Positions 1 through 9,898 of a DNA stretch of 64,000 bases are shown in pieces (within the stretch, counting starts at the first letter, position 1; each line of letters starts with the position of its first letter). The DNA lies in the NCBI GenBank assembly GCA_023935145.1, contig CM043699.1:126389536-126453535 (forward strand), read 5' to 3'. The stretch is from Bretschneidera sinensis. Taxonomy: Eukaryota > Streptophyta > Magnoliopsida > Brassicales > Akaniaceae. The position numbers and the translations under genes were made by a program. A model generated the notes under the pieces. It did not search any database, was not told the origin of the DNA, and saw only the letters and a program-made list of their open reading frames with translations.

Positions 1-220
1 TTAAGAAACCTTAGTATTTTTATTATTTCTTTCAACTCAATTTAGTTTAATTTATATTCTTTGCAAAAAAAAATTCAAAATTCGGAACTAGGTTAAAATA
101 GGTTTAGTTTAGATAGAAATATATTTTCACGACACAATTCCCTCTGGATTCGACCTCGCACTTGCACACACTATATTGCAAATGACTCGTGCGCTTGTGA
201 GTAATTTAAAACTCACAACA
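1..220 (+). repeat. 3' end of a family-B LTR
   Basis: The last 220 bases of an LTR that runs off the window. It ends in ACTCACAACA and matches, in reverse complement, the starts of the minus-strand B LTRs at 32683, 36892, 41154 and 43150. It is followed directly by element A LTR sequence and not by a primer-binding site, so it is a 3' LTR or a solo LTR. The insertion point in A lies in a T-run (compare about 12785 in A's other LTR), so a TTTTT target duplication is possible but not testable here. Confidence 0.85.
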
Positions 221-1758
221 TTTTTTTAAGTATTTATTTATATGTTTAGCTTAGGAATTTGTTACTTTGAGTTGTTTTCGTTGTTTTAAAGGTTCACAAG
301 CACTTGGAAATATGTTTCACGAAATTGCCATAATTACCCATACAGATCAGTTATTTTTACGGATTAAACTATATTGCTTCAGGAAGAACCAAAAGATGAG
401 CCATATATGCTTGGAAAGATCCGGATGTCTATGTTTTGGAGAATTTAACGGCTCGTAAACATGATTTTTCTAGAGAAAGTTATGGCAGTTTTAGTAGACA
501 AAGGTCAGGCTGTGCGTGATTTCAGCGTGGCAGAAGTGAATGAGCTATTAAATTCTGATTTTTTTTGGGATTTGCATGGGCTGGACAGTTGCACAATTGA
601 ACCAGTTCTGGACAGCAGAAACCTGGCCTGGACAACAGCAAACACACAGCCTGGACAGTAGCATAACCGGGCTTAGATAGTAGCAGAACATGGCCTGGAC
701 AACAGCAGAAGCACACGACCTGAACAGAATGAGCGACTTTTCTGTCTACAAAACCGTCTCCATACATATATAGGAATTTGCGACTCAGAGAAGAGGGGGG
801 TCGACGGCAGTTCTTGGAGAGATATTATCAAGAGGAGTTTTGGGATATTGAAGGAGGAGAAGATTTCTTTCATCAAGACGACTTATCGAGAGATTGAAGA
901 CGACGATCAATCGCTTCAAGACTTTGAGGATTCATCATGTAATTCGGGAAGAAATTCTATCTTTGCTCCTTTTGTCCTTTAATATGTTTGTAACCCTAGT
1001 ATTTAAATTCTGTGATTGGAATTTAAACATGAGCGGTTGAATGTATTGTTGATCGTTTGGCTTAACTGCCTTGATTGTTTTGGATATTTTGGTGGATTTA
1101 GTTTTATGAAATTTTTCAGATTATTTCTTATTCAATATCCTTCATACCTTTAATTATTACTTGTGGGTTGGCCTTCTATTATTGATAGTTAAGGTTAATA
1201 TTTGAGATTAAATTGAGGACAAATCATATAGACCTAATTAAGCTTTCTTGAATAGAAATTTAAATCAGGATTCAAATAAAATTGTGATTTAGGTGGTTGC
1301 ATTTTCCTTATACTTAATTTAACTAATTAATTGATGAACATGATACATGAGATTTAATTAATTAGTTATAAATTGAGAATAAACACGATCAATGGCATTC
1401 TCTAATCTTAGCAGAAATACCAATAATCTTAGATGTTGATTAATTCTTTATATTCACCAAATGTTCCAATTCATGATTGGATAGCAAGCTAAACTCCCAA
1501 TTGTTCTCATTGATTATACTCATCTCTTTATAATTCGTTTTGTTTAATTTACTTAATTGTTTTTATTTCAATTTTCTCTTCACCAATCTTTTAATTAGAG
1601 TGTTTAGGATTTAATTTCAGTGTTTGTTTTAGTAATTTTAAGAAAGTAATTTAGGATTTAAACCAATGCGATTCCTTGAGAGATCGATCTCGAGAGTAAA
1701 CTCATCATAATACTATTTGTGATTCGTGCACTTGTGAGCATTTAAAATTTGCATATTA
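221..1758 (+). repeat. 5' LTR of element A (first ~37 bp lost to B insertion)
   Basis: Matches the split 3' LTR (12752-13553 plus 17848-18622) along its length. Order: a U3 module at about 290-512 shared with LTR families B and D2, a CTGGACAGCAG-type iterated block at 581-705, a TATA-like ATATATA at 766-772, then R/U5. The U5 end at about 1690-1758 resembles other Athila-like LTRs here. It ends GCATATTA just before the primer-binding site. Small ORFs within it are not supported as genes. Confidence 0.9.
581..774 (+). promoter_or_regulatory. Iterated CTGGACAGCAG block and TATA box in LTR A
   Basis: The core CTGGACA(G/A)(C/T)AG recurs at 581, 608, 628, 651 and 695 at roughly 20-45 bp spacing, ending about 60 bp before the TATA-like ATATATA at 766-772. 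The 3' LTR has the same array (about 13137-13260) and a TATA-like TATATTTA near 13328. Other LTR families carry different iterated motifs at this position. A U3 enhancer role is inferred from position only. Confidence 0.55.
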
Positions 1759-1764
1759 AGTTTT

Positions 1765-1783
1765 TGGCACCATTGTCGGGGAA
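1765..1783 (+). other. Primer-binding site, tRNA-Asp type (element A)
   Basis: TGGCACCATTGTCGGGGAA differs by transitions from the complement of the 3' end of plant tRNA-Asp (TGGCGCCGTTGCCGGGGA). It lies 6 bp after the LTR end and would prime minus-strand synthesis. This tRNA is usual for Athila elements. Confidence 0.9.
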
Positions 1784-1990
1784 TTTGTGTTTAATTCTTT
1801 AGTTGTTTTCTTTGTTTTATTTTTTTTTATTTTTTTCTTTCTTTTTGCCATATTTTTATTTCTTTTATTTCATTAAATTTTCTTTATTTGCTTCTTGATT
1901 TTCTTGATTTAAATTAGCATTAATTTGTTTCTTGATTTTCGTTCTCTTGATTCCTGAAAACTTAATTTTTCTTTTGTTTTCTTTAGGTAC

Positions 1991-2972
1991 ATGCACGGTA
2001 GAAGATCCCAAGGGAGAAATCTAGTGCCATCAATAGACAACATCCATAGGCTAAGGGAGACATTACAACCTATGGAAGAAGCAACAAAGGTTGAGGGAAT
2101 AGAAAAAGAGGAGCCTGAAAGAATGGAAGGAGCTAAAAGACAAATTATGATGAAGGAGTATGCAAGGCCCATCCTTCTACATCTTGCATCCAATTGAGGG
2201 AAGCTGCACGGAATTATGAGTTAAAAAATATCCATTTTAGCATGCTCCCTTCATTCTATGAAATTCCAAATGAAGACCCATTAACCTTCATAAGGGATTT
2301 CTATGCAACAATGCAGACTTTCCTCTATAGGGGCCGAATAAGGATTAACTCAGGATGAGATACTTCCCCTACACATTAAAATATAGAGCAAAAGCGTGGT
2401 TGATGACTCTTCCACCCGGTTCTTTGACTACATGGGAGGCGGTCTACAATCGGTTCCTGAACAAATTCTACTCCCATCAGAAGACCACTGAGTTGAGAAC
2501 TAAGATTGCCACGTTCTCACAGATGGAGGGAGAGCCTTCCATGAAGCATAGGACAGGTTCAAGATGCTTCTAATCTAGTGTCCCCACCATCATTACCCAT
2601 TATAGCTAAAAAGTCAATTCTTCTATGATGGATTGACACAACATTGTCAATATACGGTTGATACCACTGTCGGTGAAGCCATGGGAGAAAAGACTGCTGA
2701 GGAGACATGCGAGCTATATAAGATGTTGGATGCTAATTCCCAACAAAAGAGTGTAAGAGGAAGGAGAGTTGGGGTTAATGAATTGATCTCCAACAATGAT
2801 ATGGCAATACAACTTGCAGAGTCAAACAAGTCACACTTCTCACTACCATAAACACACCCAATCATGAGGCATGTGGAGTTTGTGGGGTTTTTGGTCACAG
2901 TGCTAACACTTATTCTTTGTCTTACGAATCTTATATAGGAAATGAACAAGAACAAGTTAATGCAATGGAGTT
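1991..2972 (+). pseudogene. gag of element A, N-terminal part, interrupted by copia
   Basis: Encodes the nucleocapsid precursor of an Athila-like element. Recognisable parts in order: an N-terminal segment (1991-2197) ending in a stop, the conserved retrotransposon Gag domain at about 2220-2640 (motifs SMLPSFYEI, YRAKAWLMTLPPGS, NRFLNKFYS), and a CCHC-like zinc knuckle at 2872-2916 reading CGVCGVFGHSANTY, where the last cysteine is tyrosine. Frameshifts or stops occur near 2197, 2355, 2573 and 2851. The copia insertion falls at 2972; allowing for the 5-bp duplication, the reading frame resumes unchanged at 9252. Confidence 0.8.
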
Positions 2973-3939
2973 TGTTAGTATTTATCTAAGGTTTAAACAT
3001 TTCTAAACATGGTTCAAAAATGGTTAAAGTCTAAACCAAGGTCGGAAGATTAAAATAAAACATGTTAAAGGAGTGCACACATGTGTGTGCATCCATTTGG
3101 GTGTGTGTGCACACCCCTAATCAACAAGGAAAGGTAGTGTGCACTATTGTGTGAAGGGTAGCATTAGTGTGTGCCTCACCTCCCCTTCACCAGTGCCTCA
3201 CTTCCAAGTAAGGAAGCTGCTTGGAGAAGGGCAGCGCCCCACCACCCAGAATGTGGTGCAAAGGAGCTTTGCCTAGCGCCTCACCGCCCCCTGCTCAGCG
3301 CCTAGGCACTAGGAAAACTAATGCACACATGGACAACTTGTTTAAACCTCCTCTTAGGTGCGTGGATGTAAGGTTAAAATGTATAGCACCATTTAGGATT
3401 GATGGAGGGCCATGGTTAAGTGGTCATCAAGATCTAAGGGTGGAGATTGACTCACAAGATTGGACAAGAAGTTGGTGCACTATATAAAGGGTCACCTAGC
3501 TTCATTATCAACATAATAACATTGTGACATACTTTGAAATCAATTGTAAAGAGTGACATACAAGAGAGAATTGTGTAAGAGCGCAAAGACACAAACACAA
3601 GAGGGACTCATTGTAGTGAGGCTGGTTGTAAATAGAGAGGAGTCTAGTATAGACAGAGAGCATTGCTAGTTCTTATCTTCTTCCTGTCTTCTCTTCTTGT
3701 TTTCTTCAAGAACTTGAGCTTCTTGAAGAGGGTTACTTTAATTGTAAAGAACCATTGATTTACTGCAGAGAATTCAGAGGAACTCACCAGGATGTAGGCT
3801 ATTGCCGAACCTCGATAACAAATCGTTTATCTTCTTTTCTTTCTTGCTTTCGATTGCTGTATTTCTTTCTACAAGTCATTCTAGACTTGGGTGTTTGGAA
3901 GATCACCACCTGGGTATCTTGTCAATGTTATTTCCAATA
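2973..3939 (+). repeat. 5' LTR of copia element
   Basis: Begins TGTTAGTATTTATC and ends TTTCCAATA; the other LTR begins TGATGGTATTTGTC and ends TTTCCAGCA. TATA box CTATATAAAGG at 3480-3490. Upstream (about 3175-3320) is a GC-rich stretch with GTGCCTCACC, AGCGCCTCACCGC and CAGCGCCTAGGCAC. About 190 bp from the start of a related copia LTR is embedded in both LTRs of element D2. An ORF over 3221-3487 is chance coding within the LTR. Confidence 0.92.
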
Positions 3940-3940
3940 A

Positions 3941-3955
3941 TGGTATCAGAGCTAG
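3941..3955 (+). other. Primer-binding site, initiator tRNA-Met type (copia)
   Basis: TGGTATCAGAGCTAG begins one base after the 5' LTR. TGGTATCAGAGC is the standard Ty1/copia primer site complementary to the 3' end of initiator tRNA-Met. A second TGGTATCAGAGC-like stretch (GGGTATCAGAGCTTG) follows at about 3973, a local imperfect duplication. Confidence 0.95.
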
Positions 3956-4209
3956 TGGAGATACCACAGCAGGGGTATCAGAGCTTGCACAGCTAGGTAT
4001 CGGAGAAAGAACAAGAAGGTTTCGGAGTCAAGACTCCAAGAATCAAAGATCAACTTCTTGGGTGATTCAAGAATGGAGTAAAGATCAAGATCAGATCGTG
4101 TTCTTGAGGGTGATTCAAGAATGGTGTTAAGATCCATCTTCGATCGTGTTCTTAATATTGAAGAAAGCATTTGTGGGTATTGTATAAATCTGGGATCTTG
4201 TCCGCAAAG

Positions 4210-5037
4210 ATGTCTTCAAATTTTGTGGTTGAGAAGTTTGATGGAAAGGGAGATTTTTCCCTGTGGAAGCGAAAGATCAAGGCAGTTCTAATGCAACAAA
4301 AAGTGGACTTGGCTATTGGAGAAGATAATGCTTTTCCAGCAAGTGTCACAGAAGACCAACGGACTGAGATGAAGAAGATGGTTTACAAAACCATTTTCTT
4401 GCACATGTCGGATAGTGTCACAAGGGAGTTCGGAGACTCAGAAGATCCGGCTGTCATACGGAAGAAACTAGATGAGTTGTTTCTTACCAAAACTCTCCCT
4501 AAAAAAATTTATCTTCTTAAAAGAATCTTTGCTTTTAAAATGGATCCTAGTAAAGAGTTGCAAGATAATCTTCATGTCTTTAATAAGCAAGTTCAAGATT
4601 TGAATATTTGTAGCATTACATTTCTGGATGAACAATTGGCTATTATCTTGTTAAATTCTCTTCCTGATTGCTTTGATAATTTGATTAATGCTATTGAGTA
4701 TGGAATGGATACTTTAACCAAGGAGATTGTGATCAATGCCATAAGGGCACATGCCTTCAAAGCCAAGATAAAGGAGACATCAAGTGGAGATAGGCTGTTT
4801 GTAAGAGGAAGGCCAGCAACTCGAAATGGCAGTAGCAACCATGGCAACTACCGAGAAAAATCAAGAGGTAGAGGGCAAAGCCATGGGAGAGCACATTCTA
4901 AATTAAGATTTGGAAAGAGGTGCTTCTACTATAATAAAGAGGGCTATTTTAGAAAAGATTGCAAGAAGAAGATGCGGGATGAGAGAAGAAGCCACACCAA
5001 CAATGGAGAGGCTTTGGTTGCCAAGGGAGAACCATAA
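4210..5037 (+). pseudogene. copia gag (UBN2-type Gag), 275 residues
   Basis: Forms the capsid of the copia particle. The ATG at 4210 begins MSSNFVVEKFDGKGDFSLW, a usual Tork/Tnt1 Gag start; an ATG at 4171 upstream is less likely. The central region (EFGDSEDPAVIRKKLDELF, KTLPKKIYLLKRIF) is typical of UBN2/Gag. The zinc knuckle at 4921-4962 reads CFYYNKEGYFRKDC: the second Cys and the His of CCHC are both Tyr, each explained by one G-to-A or C-to-T change. A TAA at 5035-5037 separates it from the protease in the same frame; in intact copia elements gag-pol is one ORF, so this stop is a lesion. Confidence 0.85.
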
Positions 5038-6261
5038 GATGATGTTCTTGTTGTGTGCTCAAATGTGAGCAAGAGGCAAGGCAACAAAAAGTGGATTCTG
5101 GATTCTGGGTGCACTTATCACATGTGCCCTCACAAGGAATGGTTCAAGAATTTCAAGGAGATCAATGATGGAAGGGTCTTCTTGGGGAATGACAATTCTT
5201 GCCAAGTGAGGGGGATTGGAGACATCTAATTGAAGATGTTTGATGGAGTCACAAGGTTGTTGCAAAATATGAGGTATCTTCTAGATTTGAAGAGAAATTT
5301 GATCTTATTGAGGCAGCTGGATTCCATGGGGCATACATGCAAAGTAGAGGGAGGAAAGATCAAGGTGACCAAGGGATCTTTGGTAGTGCTCAAGGCAGCA
5401 AGAAAAGATGGACTCTATGAGATGATCGGAGAGACAGAAATCAATGATCAAGCAGCAAGCTTGATGGCTGAGATGGATAGGGCAGCCCTTTGGCACACTC
5501 ACTTGGGACACATGAGCGAAATGGGCCTACAAGTTCTTAGCAAGGATGGTCTACTTGGTGGTGATAAAGTAGAGAAACTGGATTTTTGTGAGAGTTGCAT
5601 TCTTGGGAAGCAACACCGGGTCAGCTTCAACACCGGAGTGCACAAATCTAAGGGGATTCTTGACTACATTAATTTGGACCTTTAGGGACCAGCAAGAACA
5701 CCAACACAGGGAGGTAACTTTTACTTTCTGTCTTTAATTGATGATTATTCAAGAAGAGTTTGGGTTTATTTATTTAGAAATAAATCAGATGCCTTGAATA
5801 AATTTGTTGTGTGGAAGAAGTTGCTGGAAACTCAAACGGGTAGGGTAGTTAAGGCTTTACAAACTGATAATGGCTTAGAATTTTGCAATAAGGATTTTGA
5901 TAAATTCTGTGAATTAAATGGCATTGCTGAGAGGATTAATAGAACCCTTATGGAAAAGGTTAGGTGCATGTTAATAGGATCTGGTTTACCAAAATATTTT
6001 TGGGCAGAAGCTGTGGTTATAGCTGCATACTTGGTAAATAGATCACCCTCTAGAGCTTTAGAGCTCAAAACTCCCATGGAGATGTGGAGTGGGAAACCTC
6101 TTGAATTAAGCAACCTTAGGACTTTTGGGTGTGCTGCATATGCACATAAAAAAGAGGATAAACTTAGCCCAAGATCTAGAAAATGTGTATTTCTAGGATA
6201 TGGTGATGGGGTTAAGGGATATAGGTTGTGGTCCTTAGAAAAAAAAGCAATAAACTCATAA
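5038..6261 (+). pseudogene. copia protease and integrase (three in-frame stops)
   Basis: Continues the gag frame. Protease: KKWILDSGCTYHMCP near 5090-5135, with the catalytic DSG. Integrase: zinc-binding HLGHM...FCESCILGKQH at about 5500-5615, then core Asp residues in SLIDDYSRRVWVY (about 5735) and LQTDNGLEFC (about 5860), and the Glu in NGIAERINRTL. Stops lie at 5227, 5683 and about 6262. The stretch normally present between the second Asp and the Glu (including TPQQ) is missing: FDKFCELNGIAER runs straight through, as if about 14 codons were deleted between two NGI-encoding repeats. The C-terminal copia motif RKCVFLGYG is present. Confidence 0.85.
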
Positions 6262-8177
6262 TAAGCAGGGATGTTAATTTTAATGAAATGTTATTTCCCT
6301 AGTTGGAGAAAACTAACCTTGCAGGGGCTAGTGAGCAAACTAGTTCGGAAGTTGTGGAGCATGGCATCAAGGAGAGTTCAGTTCAGGTAGAGCAAGGAAG
6401 GCAAGAAGGTTTGTACTAGGTAGAGCCCTTAAATGAAGGTCATGCTCAAGAAACTCAAGAAGAGGCTGAACAAGAAGAGGTTGATGCAGCAAGTCATAAT
6501 GACTACCAGCTCACAAGAGACAGGAGAAGGAGGGTGGTTAGACCACCTTTGAGATATAGGTTTGCGGATGCTAATATAGTAGCTCCTTGGACAAAAGGAG
6601 AGGTTGAACCAAAATCTTACACGGATGCCATGGAGTGTAAGGATTCGTCAAAGTGGCAGCTAGATATGGAGGAAGAAATGGACTCTTTGATGAAGAACAA
6701 CTCTTGGGAGTTGGTGTCCAAACCTGAAAAACAGAGAGTTATGGATTGTAGATGGCTCTACAAGATCAAAGAAGGGAACAACCCAGGGGATGAAGTCTGG
6801 TATAAAGCTAGGCTGATGGCGAAGGGGTTCACACAAAAAGAAGGCATATATTTCACCGAAATCTTCTCACCGGTTGTGAAGTACAAAACTATATGGATAG
6901 TGTTAGCATTGGTGGTCCAATTTGATTGGGAAATTGAGCAAATAGATGTGAAGACAGCGTTCTTACATAGAGAGCTCGATGAGACTATTTTCATGAGGTA
7001 ACCCGAGGCTATGAGGAAGTAAGGCAGGGAGAGTTGGTGTGCAAATTGAATAAATCTCTCTATGGCCTGAAGCAATCACCTCAGCAATGGAATAAGAGGT
7101 TTGATTCCTTTGTAATCAGCTTGGGTTTCATGAGGAGCTACTATGATTCGTGCTTGTATTATAAGGGGCAGAAGGTTGAGGAAGTGGTGATCATCCTCAT
7201 CTAGGTTGATGACATGTTGCTGGTTGGGAGCAGCATGGAGAGGATAAGGAAATTGAAGGCTCAACTCAGTGAGAAGTTTAAGATGAAGGATCTTGGTCAT
7301 GCACAGAAGATCCTTGGGATGTGTATCATCCGGGAAAGGGAGAGAAACAGATTGAAGATCTCTCAAACTTCATACATAGAGAAGATGATATCTAAATTCT
7401 CTATGGAAGATAGCAAACCAGTGAAGGTTCCCCTTGTTGGTCATTTCAAGTTCTCCAGCGATCAATGTCTGAGATCGAAGGCGGAGAAGAAGGAAATGGA
7501 AAAAGTCCCTTACTCTAGTGCGGTTGGTTCTGTTATGTTCACCATAGTAAGCACTAGACCTGATATTGCTCATGCAATAAGTGTTCTCAGAAGGTTTATG
7601 AGTAATCCCGGAAAGGAGCATTGGCTTGGGATGAAGTGGTTGCTAAGGTACTTGAAGGGAAGCCCAGAAATAGGGCTGGTTTATGAGAAGAGAGGTAAGT
7701 CCATCTGCCTTAAGGGTTTTGCAGATTCAGACTATGGAGTAGACCGGGATAAAAGGAGATCGATTACCTCCTACTTCTTTAACTTAAATGGATGTTGTGT
7801 AAGTTGGAAGGCTCAGTTACAACCAGTGGTAGCACTCTCAACAACCGAGGCTGAGTACATAGTGACTACGGAGGACATTAAGGAGGCAATGTGGTGCAAA
7901 GGGTTACTGGAAGAGTTGAAGGTACTGGAGGAGTAGGTTGTGGTGTTTTCGGATAGTCAAAGTACATTGCACTTGTGTAAGAATCTGGTGTTCCATGAGA
8001 GGACAAAGCACATGGATGTTCGGTATCATTTCATTCATGATAATGTTACGAAAGGATGCATCCATCCATGTGGACAAGGTAGCCATGGAAGAAAATCCTG
8101 TGGATTTAGGTACTAAAGTTCTACCCCTAAGTAAGTTCAATCATTGCCTTGGACTACTTAAGATTGGAGTTGGTTAA
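6262..8177 (+). pseudogene. copia reverse transcriptase and RNase H (stops, frameshifts)
   Basis: The RT domain begins near 6640 (SKWQLDMEEEMDSL, WLYKIKEG, EIEQIDVKTAFLH). A frameshift near 6245 separates it from integrase, and a one-base loss near 7013 shifts the frame again before KSLYGLKQSPQQW. The catalytic YVDD motif has its Tyr codon as TAG at 7202-7204, leaving stop-VDD. RNase H motifs follow: GFADSDYGVDRDKRRS, ALSTTEAEYIVTTE (about 7830-7870), then FSDSQSTLHLCKN after a stop at 7934. A CATC duplication near 8068 causes a last frameshift before the C-terminus. Stops also lie near 6301 and 6417. Not functional as it stands. Confidence 0.88.
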
Positions 8178-8257
8178 TTGTTGACTTAAGATGAGTTTGG
8201 ATCCTGAAGCTCTCTGCACAATGGTTCGGGTTTAAACACTTAGACAAAGGTAGAGAT

Positions 8258-9246
8258 TGATGGTATTTGTCTAAGGTTTAAACATGTCTAAACATGGTTC
8301 AAAGATCGTTAAAGTCTAAATTAAGGTTGGAAGATTAAAATACAGCATGTAAAAGGAGTGCACACATGTGTGTACATCCATTTGGGTGTGTGTGCACACC
8401 CCTAATCAACAAGGCAAAGTAGCGCGCACTACTGTGTGAAGGGCAACATCAATGTGCGCCTCACCTCCCCTTCACCAGCACCTCACCACCCAACAAGGAA
8501 GCTGTTTGGAGAAGGGCAGCGCCACACCACCCCTCCACCAGCACTGCACCACCCAGAATATGGTGCAAATAAGCTTTGCCTAGCGCCTCACCGCCCCTTG
8601 TTCAGCGCCTAGGCACTAGGCAAACTGATGCACACATGGACAGCTTGTTTAAACCTCCTCTTAGGTGTGTGGATGCAAGGTTAAAATGCACAGTACCCCT
8701 TAGGATTGATGGAGGGCCATGGTTAAGTGGTCATCAAGATCTAAGGGTGGAGATTGACTCACAAGATTGGACAAGAAGTTGGTGCACTATATAAAGGTTC
8801 ACCTAGCTTCATTATCAACATAATAACATTGTGACATACTTTGAGATCAATTGTACAGAGTGACATACAAGAGAGAATTATGTAAGAGTGTAAAGACACA
8901 AACACAAGAGAGACTTATTGTAGTGAGGCTGGTTGTAAATAGAGAGGAGTCTAGTATAGATAGAGAGCATTGTTAGTTTTTATCTTCTTCCTTTCTTCTC
9001 TTTTTGGTTTCTTCAAGAACTTGAACTTCTTGAAGAGGGTTGGTGTAATTGTAAAGAACCATTGATTTAGTACAGATAGTTCAGAGGAACTCACGGGGAC
9101 GTAGGCTATTGCCAAACCTCGATAACAAATCGTTTGTCTTATTTTCTTTCTTGCTTTTGATTGCTGTATTTATTTCTACAAGTCATTCTAGACTTGGGTG
9201 TTTGGAAGATCACCACCTGGGCATCTTGTCAAGGTGATTTCCAGCA
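8258..9246 (+). repeat. 3' LTR of copia element
   Basis: Pairs with 2973-3939; this copy is 22 bp longer, with an extra CACCACCC-type unit near 8520-8560 in the GC-rich U3 block. TATA box TATATAAAG at 8788-8796. Followed directly by the second GAGTT of the target duplication. Confidence 0.93.
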
Positions 9247-9251
9247 GAGTT

Positions 9252-9898
9252 TTACCAACCTAGACTGAGGAATGATCCATATTCTAACACCTACAACCCT
9301 GGGTGGAGAAATCATCCCAATTTCTCCTAGAAGACTAGCAACACTCTGGCATATGCTCAAAGTTCAATACCAGTTCAATATCAAAACCAAGTTGCACCAC
9401 CCAATCAGCCTAGAAATCAAACTTTGGAGGAGAACTTCAGTGCTTTTATTCAAGTTAGCAAAGAGAACCATGAGAGACATAGCCAAAGGTTGGATTCCTT
9501 AGAGGCATCAATGAAGATGGTGGAAGTACAAGTTGGGCAACTTGCAAAACAATTGCAAGTACATCAAAAAGAGAAGTTTCCTAGCTAACCTAAGTAAGCG
9601 AAGGCTATCACAGTGCTGCAAAGTGGTAAAATTCTTAAAAACAATTCTGCTGATAAAATTTCTTATGATTTGCCACGTGATACAAGAAAATAAATTGAGA
9701 AGCAAAAGAGCATAACACTCCTAAAGGAAATCCAGCTGAAGATCCACAATCTTCTTAAACATCTGAAGAGAGCAAGGAGAATGAGCCATCTTCCTTCACG
9801 ACACTGCACAAGGTGACCGAGCCTTACAGGCCTCCTATTCCTCATCTAAGCGTATGAAAGATGTTAAATAGGATAAGCAATTTTCTGATATTTTTGAC
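9252..9898 (+). pseudogene. gag of element A, C-terminal part after the copia insertion
   Basis: Resumes the Gag frame broken at 2972: RNDPYSNTYNPGWRNHPNFSW (9268-9330) is the conserved Athila Gag segment also seen in B1, B2 and D2. A glutamine- and asparagine-rich stretch and a possible coiled coil (ENHERHSQRLDSLEASMKM) follow. Stops occur at about 9586 and 9595, and a frameshift occurs before the protease frame begins at about 9899. Confidence 0.7.

Larger units (their letters stand above)
2973..9246 (+). mobile_element. Ty1/copia element (Tork/Tnt1-like), complete but decayed
   Basis: 6274 bp with LTRs of 967 and 989 bp, a copia-type primer site, gag, protease, integrase, RT, RNase H in Ty1/copia order, and a short purine-rich tract at about 8246-8256. 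The direct repeat GAGTT flanks it exactly (2968-2972 and 9247-9251), marking insertion into element A's gag. The ORF is broken by stops and at least three frameshifts, and key catalytic positions are lost. The Gag N-terminus (KFDGKGDFSLWKRK) and pol motifs place it near Tork/Tnt1; the lineage call is from memory of the family. Confidence 0.95.

Noticed and set aside
3221..3487. 88-residue ORF in the copia LTR (also 8576-8794)
   Set aside because: Lies in U3 and R over the TATA box, with no domain; its presence in both LTR copies reflects LTR identity, not selection.
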